64,000 nt of DNA, taken from assembly GCA_018296165.2 (NCBI GenBank), contig JACKQL020000001.1:806001-870000 (forward strand), given 5' to 3'. Within the stretch, counting starts at the first letter, position 1; each line of letters begins with the position of its first letter. The notes below the pieces were generated by a model that ran no database searches, had not been told where the DNA came from, and was given only the letters and a program-made list of their open reading frames with translations. Made by a program: the position numbers and the translations under genes. Shown here one piece after another: positions 44,557 through 56,498 of this stretch. The stretch comes from Termitomyces sp. T153 (taxonomy: Eukaryota; Basidiomycota; Agaricomycetes; Agaricales; Lyophyllaceae).

Positions 44557-46952
44557 TGGCCAACCTCAGAATGATCGATGTCAACTTCGTCCGTGAGCCA
44601 AAGGTCTGTACCTCCATGTCTACCAATACAATCACCTATATGTGGGACTGAATACCCCAGATCGGGCTGCTTTTAGGTGTTCTGGGTGCAATTCTCGTTT
44701 ACACTTGCTATCGACGTTATACTCGGATTTCTGTATCACATGTTCCTGGCCCTGAACCAGAATCATTTATCCTTGGTGTGTTTTGCCGTCTTCGTTCCCG
44801 TTGTAAGTTCCTAATAATTGTGTTGACTTGCAGGAAATCTCCCAGAAATATTTCAAAGTCAGGCTGGTGTACCAGACTTCAAGTACCAACGTCAATTTGG
44901 GGGTGTTGTCCGTATCAAGGGATTGCTTGGGGTTCGTGTCTTCCTGAAAATTTGACAATCTCGCCTCCAATCGTCATTGAATACAGGAGGACCGTCTTCT
45001 AATTTCCGACCCCAAGGCTCTACAATACATATTTCATACATCAGGTCAGTTTCTCGTCTTGATCTTATGTTTCGCTACCTCATTGCTTTTTTGTAGGATA
45101 TGGCTTTTTGAAGTGGTCGGAACGAACTGAAATATCCAGGGTTTTAATGGGCCGCGGACTCTTATGGGCAGATGGTGAGATTGATATGTGCCTGTGGGTT
45201 GTCCTGGTCATATGTCCTGATTTGTTGATGTGCAGGAGACATACATAAGCGGCAGAGGAAGGTCATGTTACCAGGATTTGGAGGTAAGGACATGTTTATT
45301 CCATGACCTGGGTGACCTGCCAAGCGATAGGTAGCCCCTGAGTCCAAGGCGTTCATACCAATATTTCAGAAAGTAGGAGGGGAGGTAAGATCATTGATGC
45401 TGTCTGGGCCATCGGGTGCTCACAGTGTCCTTAGCTGACCGCGCAATGGACTGATATCCTAGCTAGCTCCCCTGATCAAACTGCTGAATTCAACGTTGCG
45501 TCGTGGTTGTCGCGAGCCACCATGGATTCCATTGGAGAAGGTAGGCACGTTGATATTCCTCCATGATCAAGACACTGAGAGTTTTTTGCCCAGCTGCCTT
45601 CGATTACCAGTTTGGTGCATTGTCTCAGTCAGACAATCAATTTATGAAAGCCTACTTCGGACTTATGTGGGTGGAACGGATACTCTCGACGTCCTCCGCA
45701 ACACCTGAGCTACCGATAGGTCGGACACCCTGGGCTCCCCGCCGAAATCTTCAATTTTCATGCAAACTATACTTCCGGTCTGGGTTCTTCAGCTTATGTC
45801 TAAAGTTTCTAGGCGAAGGAGCCTTGTTCATGCACGTCACACAGCGAAACTCGCAAACGAGGTGGCGAGAGCATTGGTCAAGTCCAAAACTGGTGCCCTT
45901 CTACAGGGTAGGAACAATAAGGACATATTAAGTCTTCTAGGTGAATTCTACTCTTAGCGTTTGTTGATTAGTCTGACGATATCAAAGTCAAGGCTAACGC
46001 ATCAGAAGATGAGGCTACGAAACTTACAGAGGAAGAGATGCTGGCGCAAATGCGGTATGTTATGCAACTACCCGTCCATTAGAACTTTGTTCTGATTGCA
46101 TCGATAGGACCATTTTATTGGCTGGACATGAGACCAGCGCCACTTCATTGTGCTGGGTTTTGCTTGAACTTGCTCGCCACCCTGAGCTCCAGGACCGTCT
46201 ACGAGCCGAAATTCGTGCCACTGAATTTGCGAGTGGTCGGAAGTATTCTTCTTTTACCTCGAGCGATCTGGATGGCATGGAGTATTTGTCTGCCATCCTC
46301 AAGGCAATGCGTATATCTCACTGGTCAAGGAACAGACACTGATGTATCCTTGCAGGAGTCAATGCGCTTCCACCCTGCTCTTTATCAGAACTATCGCCAA
46401 GCAGCGAAGGATGATGTGTTACCGCTATCTACACCCATAAGGACGACATCGGGCGAATACCTGAATAATTTGCCGATACCGAAAGGGATGAAGGTCATTC
46501 TGTCTATTGCTGCATATCACAGGTTACTCTTTTGTTGTTCTAAGCTTTTCAAAGATGACATGACATGTGGGATAGGAACAAGGACGTCTTCGGGGAGGAC
46601 GCAGACATTTTCAACCCAGATAGGTGGTTCAGGAAGGCCAATGAGAAAAAAGGACCAACTCTGGGTGTCTATGGAAATTTGTACCTTTCTCTTTATGCCT
46701 CCTAAGAATCGGCTGAACGTAAATTTTAGGTTAACATTTGCTGGCGGTATTAGGGCCTGTATTGGGTGGCGATTTGCCCTATACGAGATGCAGTCGCTCA
46801 CAGTAGAAATCATCAGCAACTTCGAGTTATGTCCGACACCGCAACTCGAACGCTTGCGTAGGGAGGCATGTTTGGTCATGCTTCCCACTCTCGAGGGTGA
46901 GGAATTGAAGGGTGAGAACCTGCCATTGGGAGTAAAGCTGGTGCAGAACTAG
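44557..46952 (+). CDS. Cytochrome P450 monooxygenase
   Basis: Microsomal haem monooxygenase; substrate unknown. The N-terminus (MANLRMIDVNFVREPK, intron, IGLLLGVLGAILVYTCYRRY) supplies a membrane anchor, followed by the hinge HVPGPEPESF. The I-helix oxygen site is TILLAGHETSATSLCW, the K-helix ExxR lies in LKESMRFHP across an intron, and the PERF-like segment is FNPDRWFRK. The haem loop LTFAGGIRACIGWRFAL matches FxxGxRxCxG. About a dozen introns are needed. One of them (45668-45720) joins FGLM to SDTLGSPPKSS. All hallmark residues are present, so the gene looks functional. It lies next to the transposon island and has no neighbouring biosynthetic partner gene, so no pathway is suggested. Confidence 0.94.
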
Positions 46953-47306
46953 TTAATCATTTGGACCTTGGAAGAAACTCACGTTAAGGCTTGATGCATC
47001 ATGTATGATGATTGACTAGTACTCGGAGTACTTCAAGGTACTTATACAAATGCAGACGAGTCGGTCTTATGTAACTTGAACATTACGTCAACTGTTTTTT
47101 TGAATTCACTTTTTTCGAAATTTGTTTTGGGTCCGCTCGTCATGTTGAGCCGATGTACTCTGGCGCATTACTTGACAACCGCTCAGAGATCTCTTGAGTC
47201 TAGTGTGTTATCTCCTTCTTTCCTCCTCTATTGCTAATATACCACCCTAGTCCATATCTCTTCGTCCCGACTTTTCCATTCGTCTCGCCCCAACCTGAGT
47301 GTTTCC
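46953..47306. other. Intergenic
   Basis: This 354-bp interval between the P450 stop and the next gene has no recognised feature. The pyrimidine-rich stretch near 47210-47300 fits a core promoter and 5' leader. Confidence 0.5.
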
Positions 47307-48991
47307 ATGAATACCCAGCAGTACATGTCAGCGAATCTTCTTACGCCTGATACAGGTGTCTATTAACTTCTTCTTTGGCTAGTTCAACTCGGGATAAATC
47401 CATATTTCGTGATACAAGCCCTTCCGTGAATGATGTTTCTCAGCGGAGACCTCGTCAACCTCGGCAGGCCATGTCCGCTCGTGAAACAAACGCTTTCAAC
47501 GAATTATTCGCCATAATTTATGATGCGGCTGCTGTCCAAGAGAAAAGCTCTTCATCCAATGGTTCTGCCATCAGCGTCGGAACGAACGGAATTGACGATC
47601 TTATTGGAAGGATGCGCAAATACCCAAAACGGCCTAAATGGTCGACAGAACTCGACGATATTCTAGATCGTCAGAAAGAAATAATTAACCTCTTTACAAC
47701 AGACCAAGAGCTTCTTGAGTGGGCAACAGATGCTGTCTTTGGAGAGTCTCAGAGGTACGAAGCGGCCGCCCGGAAAGCAATATTGGAAGCAGCTTCCTCT
47801 GGAACTAAAGGAGAGCTTCCAATGCTCCAGCCACCCACATACCCTCACTTAGTGGCTTTGATTATGCAAACGTTCCGTGAAAAGTTCAACGATCCTCATC
47901 TCGCGCTATCAATGTTTGAACACGCGCGCAATCTCTCAATCGCTTCATACGTTTTTGGATGTTCTTCTCAAGCATATCATCAGCTTATCGAGACGCGGTG
48001 GAAGTGCTTCCAAGATCTAATGGGAGTGCTCGAAGCACTTCAGGAAATGCAGCTGAATGGCGTCAGGGTTTCGGGGCAGACTCACGGGCTCGTGGAAAGA
48101 CTTCGCAGGGAAATAGGCGAAAAGCATCTATGGACCGAAGAATCAGAAGTTGGCAGCGATGAGGTGCTGAATATTTTGACCCAGATCGAAAGCCTTGCGT
48201 TATCCAATCGAAAAGTTACGCGCTACGATAATAGCAAGGCGAATACATCATCACATGATGTCAAATGGGACGACTGGAAATCATCTGATACCAAGGACGA
48301 AGATGGAGACGCGTGGAGCTTTGATCAGTGGAGCTCGCGGCCTAAACGAGTATCTGCTAGGGAGAGAGCCTTCGACAATATCAAGGGACCTGCCGGTAGG
48401 CCAGTCCGGTCCAGACTTTCGGGCTTTGAGGACAGAAGCTCTGAGCATCAACCTTCTGTGGATACATCAAGTTTGCAGTCAGGAGATGTCTCCTGGCGAG
48501 ACGAATGGGAATTCGACGAGGGAAAACTCATTCACCTTGAGAACAGAGATGCTCAAGAGATGGAATTGGATGGAAAGAGGACATCTGTTACAAAGAGAAC
48601 GGCCTCGAAACAATTCGATTTTATGGATGACTGGAGTCTCGGGGACGAGGAAACTTCTTACGGCGCGTCGAGTTCCAAGTCAGACACTTATGGGAACAAT
48701 GACGACTGGGGGTTCAGTCAGGGTGAACTCGAAAGGAGAGAGGTTGAAGAAGAAGGCAGGAAGGGAGAACTCAGTAGAATGCATTCAAGAGATCTCAAAC
48801 TGAAAGATGATTGCAGTCTTGAGGATGATGAATTTTCTACCAGTTGGTCGAATCGGAATGTAAAAGACCCACAGGACGAAGACGCTTGGGGTTTTGACCA
48901 AGATACGTTTGACAGGCCCCAAAAGAAAGGTCGGATACTTAAACGACGACGGTTCGGCCTAAGAGATGTTTCTCAGCAACCGCGAAAGTAA
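47307..48991 (+). CDS. Mtf2-like protein with repetitive Trp/acidic tail
   Basis: The first half (about residues 35-285) resembles the Mtf2-like C-terminal domain linked to mitochondrial translation or RNA metabolism: MSARETNAFNELFAIIYDA, LLEWATDAVFGESQRYEAAA, LPMLQPPTYPHLVALIMQTF and SIASYVFGCSSQAYHQLIE. I propose exon 1 at 47307-47320, a 62-nt intron (GTACATG...GGCTAG) and one long exon 47383-48991, giving 540 residues. This N-terminus (MNTQHSTRDKSIFRD) is not a strong mitochondrial presequence, so location is unsure; ATG 47469 is an alternative start. The second half is unusual: repeated motifs of the form D-[DA]-W-[SGE]-[FL] (DAWSFDQW, RDEWEFDEG, DDWSLGDEE, DDWGFSQGE, DAWGFDQD) separated by charged linkers. 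The frame there is open throughout and the repeats are imperfect. Confidence 0.75.
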
Positions 48992-49109
48992 TGAAAGCGT
49001 TCCCAAGCATGTTGTTTGTCTAGCTATACACCCTTCTTATACATTACATAGAAACGTAGGACGTAATAATTGAAATATACGAGAATATGTCAATAGTACG
49101 TGACTCGCA

Positions 49110-52100
49110 TTAAGGACGACGCGTCCGAAATTTTGCCGGACGAGGTCGTGCTGACGAAGATTTGCTTCCAAGACCGTGAGCAGGGGTATAATCTGGATCC
49201 ACCTCTCCACACTGCAGATGAAGTAGCAGATTGTAGACAAAGATTTGCTCGTATCTATGAAAATCACACGCTTGAACAGCAAATAGTGGCAGTCGAGGAG
49301 TGACAACTTACTGAGCGTTGGTGAACACGACAGACACAGAGTCAGAATTGCATCGCAGCAAATTTGGTGCCATGACGAGGGCTATATTAGAGGGCGTCAT
49401 CTTTGTAAGACTTTGGACTTTTTCTTCAAGAAACAACTGAAGGAAGCTGATCACGAATAATACAACACGTCGATTTATCGTTGGTAGACGCTCAATAATC
49501 TGGACACAGGCGCTAGCGTCCTTGGAGCTTGTTATACATTCATTGTACATCTCCTCTGGTACGAGTGGATCACAAAGCTCACGAAGCCACAGCTTCATCA
49601 GAGATGCGAGGACATGAGGATCATTGACGCCATCCGTTGTGTAGTAGCCACGGTCGATTCTTAACTTTAGCTCCGAAACAGAGTCCGCATCACCGGGAAT
49701 GCGAAAAATGCCCTCTGCTTTCAATCCGCCCAAGGCGAGGATACCATCCGCTAGGAAAGGCAGAATAATGGGAACTCTCTGTTGTGGGTATTTCCGTTCT
49801 TGTAATCTTATGATTCCATCCAGGGTTTCTCCAAAGGTCGATGGATTGAAAGCGGAGTCCTAAAAATTTTGTAAGACACGACACAGACGATTGATATGGC
49901 CCTACCGAAGCCGTCTCTATTTCAGCCAATGAAGGAGGCTTTCCCCGTGGACCTTTTTTGGAAATGTAGGCGAGTCGCCGCAGACAATACTTCGCCATAA
50001 CATCAACTCTTCCTTCATGTTGAGTAGTGTGATGTTGAAAGAACGAAGATAGATATGTCTCAAAGTTTTTAGAAGGTGGGAAGGTGATAAGAGCGACACA
50101 AAACAGTTGCCATCCCTTGAAAATACTCTCTCTAAAAGAGAAAAACACGATGATCATCGGGTGTCGAAGTCCTAGAAGAAGTTCAACTTACGTGCTAGGA
50201 TTGCCAGTCAGCTGTTTCATCAGTTGGCAGTAAATCTCATCCCTTAGTTCCCCGTGCGCTAGTCCTTCACCAAGTAACCAACGTTCTTCCTCTAACAGGC
50301 TGAGGGAGTTGCCTGGAAGTGAAACACTGGAAGCGTTGCTTATGTTCTGGAGAGACAAGGTCTGCTCTGTCGGCAATCTATGGACAGGGCCTCTTTCGCG
50401 TTCTCGATCTCCCATCAGATGTTGAATGACTCTGAACATTCTCACAGCATCCTTGGCCAGCGATCGATTCAACGAAAGTAAAGGGGAGCTGAGTGGTGCC
50501 TGGAGAGATGTGAGATCTGCTGCTGAATCACAACGGGAAAGAATGAGATACTAACTTTCTGCCAAGTCATCATCTGAGTGACAGGGACTTTGCGCCTGAA
50601 TATGAAGCCTGTGCGATGAGTAGAAAAATATTGCCGAGCGAATTCAGATTCGGAGAATTGCTTGATATCTGTGACAAGGTCAGCGGGCAGGACAGGGTAA
50701 CTGCTGTGAAACATCAACATGATTGGCAAAGTCGAAGATATTCTGAGCGCACTAGGAATCGAAAGACATCAAGTGCTTTGACAATGGAGGTATATGTGGC
50801 TGAATTGGAATGGGCTGTCCATTGGCGCGGTTCTTGACAGGACTCATTTGCAAAGTGGCAGCTAGACAGAGATTCAAAGAAAAAATTCCGCTATGAATGT
50901 AGTTATGGTCTGACCATGATTGGGTATTGGGTTACTGATACCCTTTCCACCAACTGTAGGTCCTTTTCGCCCTTCAAGGGTGGATGTCGCAGGAATAGGG
51001 CGTTGGTGAGGCGAGGCGTTAGCTGTAGACGCTCCCTGGTTTGAAGCGACGATGTCCACATCAAGAGTACCACCTTGTTCGTGTTGGCTGCTCGTTGCTG
51101 TCGTTTTGCTCGAAATACTGGTTGGCGACTGCGTGAGGGATTTACTATGTTCACTATCGGAGCGCGAGATAGAAATCTTTTCCAGAGCAGCTGTAAGGCT
51201 CTGTGGTTGTTGAGGCCTATGTGAAATGTGAGACGAAGTTTTGACCTGAGTCCGGGAAATCGGATCGGGACCACTCGAGTTGGTAGGTAATTTAGTTTGT
51301 GGCATAGCAACGAGGGGTTCATCTCCAGACTTATGCGAGGGCGAAGGTGGCGCGGAAGCATCTGAACTGGGAATGGGAGCCAATTGCTGCACTGGACGAT
51401 TTGATCCGGCATGAGCGACGCGTGTCTCGGTCAAGTATGATCTTTGGACCCCTGTGTCGACATGACGGGACACCGAACGACTGGAATGCGTTTGCCACAG
51501 GGGAACAGTGCTAGATTCATACGCAGGATCTGGCTCACTATCCTGTCGTCGCGATCGTCGATTGTGAAACGAAGATCGACCTGTATCTGTCTGTTCCTCG
51601 AAAGATACTGAAAACCGCGTCGTCTGTGACAGTCGGCGACCTGAAGTTGTATTCTAAAGACTCACGGGTAAGAAGGAAATGTACATAAAAAGAATTAGAT
51701 TTACCTGAATGATGCCTAATGGAATGACAAACCCTGCAGGCCGTTCCCATACTGTTGCTCCAGTCTTTGTCTGGTAATAATACGGTATTCCACCACGACT
51801 CTCGTCGGATAACTCCCACCATTCTCCTTCCTCGCTCGGAGGTAGTCTGCAATATGCATGATACCATCAGGATTTCAACTTGTAAAACATGAGTGCAACA
51901 TACACAAAACTTCCGACAGGTGGATCCCAACTGACCTGCCCAGTGGCTGGGCAGGCAAAAAAAGATAATTGGCTCTGAAGGACAAGCTTTTTAATTACAT
52001 TCAAGGCTGAGATGACCCTCAGACATACTTGTGGGTCTACCAGCGTAACCCAGAAATTAGAACCCCACGCTGCATCATCGTTATCGTGTGCAGATCCTAT

Positions 52101-52259
52101 AGTCGACGGTTTCTGAGGTCGTGAGTTGGTGGAGGAAGTCGCTTTAGGACCATTATGAATCTGCTTGGTTTCTGCTTCAGATCGAATTCGGATAGACGGC
52201 ACTGGATCATGCGAGCTTTCTGTTACATTCAGAGACGTAGTCGCGTCGGGCACTGTCAT
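49110..52259 (-). CDS. WW-MyTH4-RhoGAP protein (ARHGAP39-like)
   Basis: GTPase-activating protein for Rho-family GTPases, probably linking the cytoskeleton and polarity. Domain order from the N-terminus: a degenerate first WW (SNFWVTLVDP, then TGQVSWDPPVGSF), a better second WW (GEWWELSDESRGGIPYYYQT, ATVWERP), a long Ser/Pro-rich disordered region (about 51660-50900), and a MyTH4 domain (LAKDAVRMFRVIQHLMGDR, HGELRDEIYCQLMKQLTGNP, IFKGWQLFCVALITFPPS). The RhoGAP domain has LKAEGIFRIPGDADSVSELK, where the Arg of GIFRIPG is the catalytic finger, and VLASLMKLWLRELCDPLVPE. The last exon ends FRTRRP at 49110. The start MTVPDATTSLN at 52259 is taken as the first ATG of the frame. Introns are short and few. 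Confidence 0.92.
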
Positions 52260-52547
52260 TCTTCAGCCAGTTTAGGGAACGTCGAAGTAAAGAAAATCCT
52301 ACTTACAAAGGAGGAAGTTCAAAGATGAAGGTTATTTACTTGTGATCACGCACGCGGTCGGCTATCTTACCACTTGTACAGTAACTCAAAGAACGTTCTT
52401 AAATGCTCCGATATCTACTTATAAAGAGAAGGGAACGAAAAGTATGTGGTTATTTGTAGACATAAGTATCGTGTTCCGACCTCCTGGCACCTGCCAGTGC
52501 CTCCGACATCTATAAGTAGTATCTAGAAGATTTATCAAGCTTTGGCA

Positions 52548-54043
52548 TCAACTTGCAGCATTTGGAGACGAATTAGTGACAGAGACTCTTGGTGCAGCAC
52601 TTTGCGGTCCACGAACAGATGACGGTACAAAAATGGGGGAAGTGATAGATAGCTTCGAAGAGGAAGCGGCATTGCGTAGCGTTGGCTCGGTAGATGTGGT
52701 GGATGACGTGATGTCATCAAAGAGTGCGCTAGTGGTGGGAGTAGCACTGTCTGGGTCCTCCATACCCATCTTCTTCCTAGCATGTTCGAATGTCCTAAGC
52801 AAGCGGCGCCGGGCCCCAAGTGCAGCAACTCCTTTGGCTTCAAGAGTAGCATCGTCTAGGACGACCATCTCTTGCCATGTCAATCCATCAAAACACGATG
52901 TGTATTTGTGCAACCTTAGACTTCTTAACCAAGCTGGAACGTCATTCAACATCTCGGGATCGAAATCTTCCTCTCGTGGGGTGGCAGCACCAGCACTATC
53001 CAGTCCACTGCTTTTCAACCCAGCACTTGGCAAATTAGCACTGGTAAGACCAGCGCCCTTGAGAGTAGCGCTCTTTAAGGCACTGGTCCTTAAGCCACCG
53101 CTTTGTAAGGCGCTCTTAGGATATTTAGTACTGTTCGGTGTCCGCCAGCTCCTTGCATCACCCGGATGAACAGGTTTCTTGGCAGTGGAGGGACGCTGGG
53201 ACGCAGGAGCTGTACCAACAGGTTGGACGACACCGCTCATGATCAATTGGACGGCGAGAAGCTGGGCCTCAGGCGAAAGTCCTGCATTGGCAAGCATATT
53301 CAGATGGAATGGACTCAGTACACCTAGTCCAGGAAGCCCTTGGGTGTTGGCGCTGGCTTCCTTATCTTCCTGTTCTGAAATAGGTTTAAAAATGCCCGCT
53401 TTGCTATGATCAGCATCAGCTTCAACAGGAGTTTCCTTGGCAGTGACCGGAGTGGGAGTGGTGGGAGAGCCAGGTTCGGGAATATTAAGGCTGGGCGGGC
53501 GACGATCCTTAGACTTCATGGTAATGTCGATGGCAGGAACTGAGTCTATCGTCAATTTCTTGCTATGCTGAAGATTTTAGGATTCTCACTTTCAGGTTTC
53601 GCGACATCTGGACGAATCATCTGCTGCAAGGCCGAAATAAAGAATCGAATCTGATCCTGATTGGAGTGCAGCATCAGGGTATACACCGTAGCCGTTCGCT
53701 CAGCCTCTGATAAGATCTTAAACCCTTCAACAAAATAAACACTGAAAGCCTGGACAAAGAGAGAACAGAACCCTACATCGCTCGATAGTGCCCAGCTCAG
53801 TCTTGAACTTCGTCTCAGTCGAAGTCTTCGTCATGTCTTGCTGCGTTTTCCAATCAGTATCTACGTCATGCTGAAAGAAACGGATCATACCAAAGTAGCC
53901 TCGTACTTGCGGAAATTCTGGAGCCAGAGGTCGAGCCCTTGGAGAGTGTGAGCGGCGCCCTCTCCACCATTGGGAAGGGGCGCGGGAGCAAGCTCCGCCG
54001 CCGAAGTGGGCGCAGCCTTAGGAAATTCGACGGATGTAGACAT
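52548..54043 (-). CDS. VTS1: Vts1-type SAM-domain RNA-binding protein
   Basis: Post-transcriptional regulator of the Vts1/Smaug family that binds Smaug recognition hairpins in mRNA and promotes deadenylation. The start [18 protein letters not shown] at 54043 leads into the conserved N-terminal helices: [15 protein letters not shown], then [19 protein letters not shown], then [18 protein letters not shown] across introns. A Pro-rich low-complexity middle follows. The SAM domain lies at about 52940-52750: [40 protein letters not shown] and [20 protein letters not shown]. Just before it lie about seven A/G-x-L-x-x pentapeptide units (such as [20 protein letters not shown]), coded at about 52990-53110. 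The protein ends NSSPNAAS. Confidence 0.94.
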
Positions 54044-54591
54044 ATCCAGTACTCAACGTACTACCTTCAAGGTTGAGATACGTGAGCGATCTCAAGGGAT
54101 GTTGGGAAGGGATCAAGAGCGATTGTAGTGTATTATACTCGAGCACAAGATCCCATCAGGACACCTACAAATGGACCTTGGCGACGGCACAGAACAGAAT
54201 CATGATAGTCTTATTCGGAGATAAGTTAAATATAGTTGATCATGATGCAGTGCACGAAACATTTGATCCCGCTTGACTCTAGCCCTCTGGCGGAGGTATG
54301 AAACAATAGTGTATGTATGACATAAGCCACATTATTACATCGTAGTAGTAGTTGTGGTAGTAGTAGTAGTATACTTACTACCAAGTCGAATCAAGGTTCG
54401 AAGTTGTGAAGGCATAACCTACATCTCTTAGTAAACTTTTGATCAGCTGGTAGAAACCACACCCCGTCGTGTCACTTTCTTGAAGCAGTTGGTAACCAAC
54501 TCCATCATCCCTGGAAACCTGATTGCGTCGATGAGTTACAACCACTGCAACAATCGTAGATAGTACCTTCAGCTCCAGGCAGATGCGGAAA
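54044..54591. other. Intergenic with GTA microsatellite
   Basis: This region of 548 bp lies upstream of VTS1 and beyond the 3' end of the fucosyltransferase-like gene. It contains an imperfect GTA repeat at 54342-54370. No gene is supported; a minus-strand frame at 54378-54620 has no recognisable content. Confidence 0.55.
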
Positions 54592-56160
54592 CTATCCCCG
54601 CTGGACAATTTGCAAATCATGTTGCTTCCTCCATAAGATGTCCTGAATGAAACTACTGAAGGTACTATTGTTTGTGCCTACAACCCTCCACGCGTGTCCC
54701 ACAACTAGTGCATCCACGAAGGGAAGGAGAATTTGCTTCATCCGGACACCATCAAATGGATTACGTATTTCGTCCAAAGCAGCCGTCTCGACAGGAAAAT
54801 CGGACAGAAAGAATATGCAGGGGAAAGTTTTGCGGAATCCGCTGAACACCGGGTCGTTCACATCGACATCCGTCGATATGAATATCGGAATGTTTAGCTG
54901 AAGATGGCTAGCGTTAGTATGAAGGTGGTGCTGACACCACAATGCGTTGCGCGATACACCAGATGGTTCACGTTCATAGGGAGATGTATACTGAAGTTGA
55001 TCCATAAAATCATTTTCCAGCGCAGACGCCTCTTCTTCTGTATAAGAGAGTATACTGCACAGTACTTGACGCCAGGCTCTCCGTGCGTGTTTCTCTGCGT
55101 TGTTCTTGAACTCTCCATCGCCTAGACGGAGGTGTACACCTATGAAGAGCGGGCCGAGAGAAGTTGCAATTGAATTGGCAATGTCAAGGAGCAAAGGATT
55201 ATTGAAACTCATACTGCCCCGTATGTTACTTCGAATTATAACGTTGGAGGGATCCTGTAGATGTAACCGTGATGAACCGAAGAGTGTACCAACGTGAACG
55301 AGACGTTTCCTCGACGCGTTAAGGTCAGATATATAAATGTTCTCTGAGAATTTGTGGTTTGTTGCCGAGACGTCACTTCGGGTATCCAGAAAACGATATT
55401 GGTATGGGCTGCTGTCTTTAATGAAGAGGATGTCTGATTTGGAAAAATTCAGGCTTTCGCCAATCCAGGTTTCAGAGAAATTCCAACGTTGGCGTAGTCG
55501 CTGATTTTGCTTCACATGGTCAAGGTCCACCAGCCAGTCCCAAGGTATGTAAGTTTGATCGAAATATTCTACACACTCCAGAGGCAAAGGAACAAGGGGC
55601 GAGAGACGAGGACAGTGCCGAAGACCGACTTTATTTGACAATGCCAATTCCTGGTATAAAGCATCAAACCGAGAATAGTGGATAGGCTTACTACCAAGGT
55701 AGATGGGCGGGACAAGTAGCGTTCGATTCATCACACGCGAAAGAACCAGGGCATTCTCGAAGGCAATACGTTGATTATGAAACCCGCTGTGAGGAAGATA
55801 TGATAAAAACGTCTCGTCGAGATCATCTCGGGAGTCGTCTTGATGCAACTCAAACGATACGGCTTGAAATTGATTAGCAGTTCGTTGTTGACCTAGTCCG
55901 CGAGCATCCCACCTCGAAGAAAGGAGGTAGTACGCCATTGCAAAGGAGGATATGGACGCAAAGATGAGAAGCGCGACCAGCATAGCCAAAGTAAAAGCAT
56001 TTTGATTATACCAGTACAGTCCGTGTTTTTTGACCCGCTGATTGGACCTAATTGACTTCTGGGAAGACGGAAATTTCATTCTATAGGCCCCTCTTTCCAT
56101 CGTTATTGAAGGAGACTCATTGGCAGCATGCGAGACCAGGGAGGACCTGGATGAGGCCAT
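54592..56160 (-). CDS. Type II membrane glycosyltransferase, O-fucosyltransferase-like
   Basis: Predicted Golgi or ER glycosyltransferase of the GDP-fucose O-fucosyltransferase-like group; donor and acceptor are not proven. It is a single exon of 522 residues. A basic cytosolic N-terminus precedes one membrane anchor (AFTLAMLVALLIFASISSFA, about residues 55-75), giving type II topology. The lumenal domain starts with LSYLPHSGFHNQRIAFENAL, the family's donor-site block (S-x-F-x-N-Q-R), followed by NRTLLVPPIYLG. A second conserved block is GPLFIGVHLRLGDGEFKNN, carrying the H-x-R motif. Potential N-glycosylation sites include NRT, NFS and NAS. The absence of introns is unusual among its neighbours. 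The last residues are HDLQIVQRG. Confidence 0.85.
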   Translation of the reverse strand: MASSRSSLVSHAANESPSITMERGAYRMKFPSSQKSIRSNQRVKKHGLYWYNQNAFTLAMLVALLIFASISSFAMAYYLLSSRWDARGLGQQRTANQFQAVSFELHQDDSRDDLDETFLSYLPHSGFHNQRIAFENALVLSRVMNRTLLVPPIYLGSKPIHYSRFDALYQELALSNKVGLRHCPRLSPLVPLPLECVEYFDQTYIPWDWLVDLDHVKQNQRLRQRWNFSETWIGESLNFSKSDILFIKDSSPYQYRFLDTRSDVSATNHKFSENIYISDLNASRKRLVHVGTLFGSSRLHLQDPSNVIIRSNIRGSMSFNNPLLLDIANSIATSLGPLFIGVHLRLGDGEFKNNAEKHARRAWRQVLCSILSYTEEEASALENDFMDQLQYTSPYEREPSGVSRNALWCQHHLHTNASHLQLNIPIFISTDVDVNDPVFSGFRKTFPCIFFLSDFPVETAALDEIRNPFDGVRMKQILLPFVDALVVGHAWRVVGTNNSTFSSFIQDILWRKQHDLQIVQRG

Positions 56161-56498
56161 AGCTTAAGTGGATTCGAACCTGATTCAATGATAGTACCAT
56201 AGTTTGAGGGCATTGGAATAATTGGATGTTAATGTACACACCGAGTATCTCTTGTAGGGGACACGGGTCTGGATAATAAGACCGGAAATCATGTGTCTCG
56301 TTCTTCCTTGGGGATAAGCCGATTGTCACATATCACGTGCCCGCGTCTGTCACACATGATTGTGACACTTTCACAGGATTCTAAACGTTAAATTATGTGC
56401 ATACCATAAGCTTTTCCAGTGGGACTTCGAAGCCGCACAAACTTGCCAGAGTACCTTATGCCACACACTCTCATACGGATTAATCCTCTAATTAGGAG
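56161..56498. other. Divergent promoter region
   Basis: 338 bp separate the fucosyltransferase-like gene (-) from the HAD phosphatase gene (+). A GGATTCGAACC at 56170-56180 mimics a tRNA B box, but no cloverleaf can be formed. A CACGTG-like ATCACGTGCC lies near 56333. Confidence 0.5.

Noticed and set aside
47375..47383. Apparent ORF start at TTG 47375 for the Mtf2-like gene
   Set aside because: It is not an ATG and lies within the likely intron, just before the TAG acceptor; a short 5' exon at 47307 fits phase.
52576..53169. 197-codon plus-strand ORF opposite VTS1
   Set aside because: Antisense shadow; the minus strand encodes the SAM domain and conserved N-terminal helices.
56167..56182. 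GGATTCGAACC, which on the minus strand reads as a perfect tRNA B box
   Set aside because: The flanks cannot form a T stem and no D or acceptor stem is present at tRNA distance.
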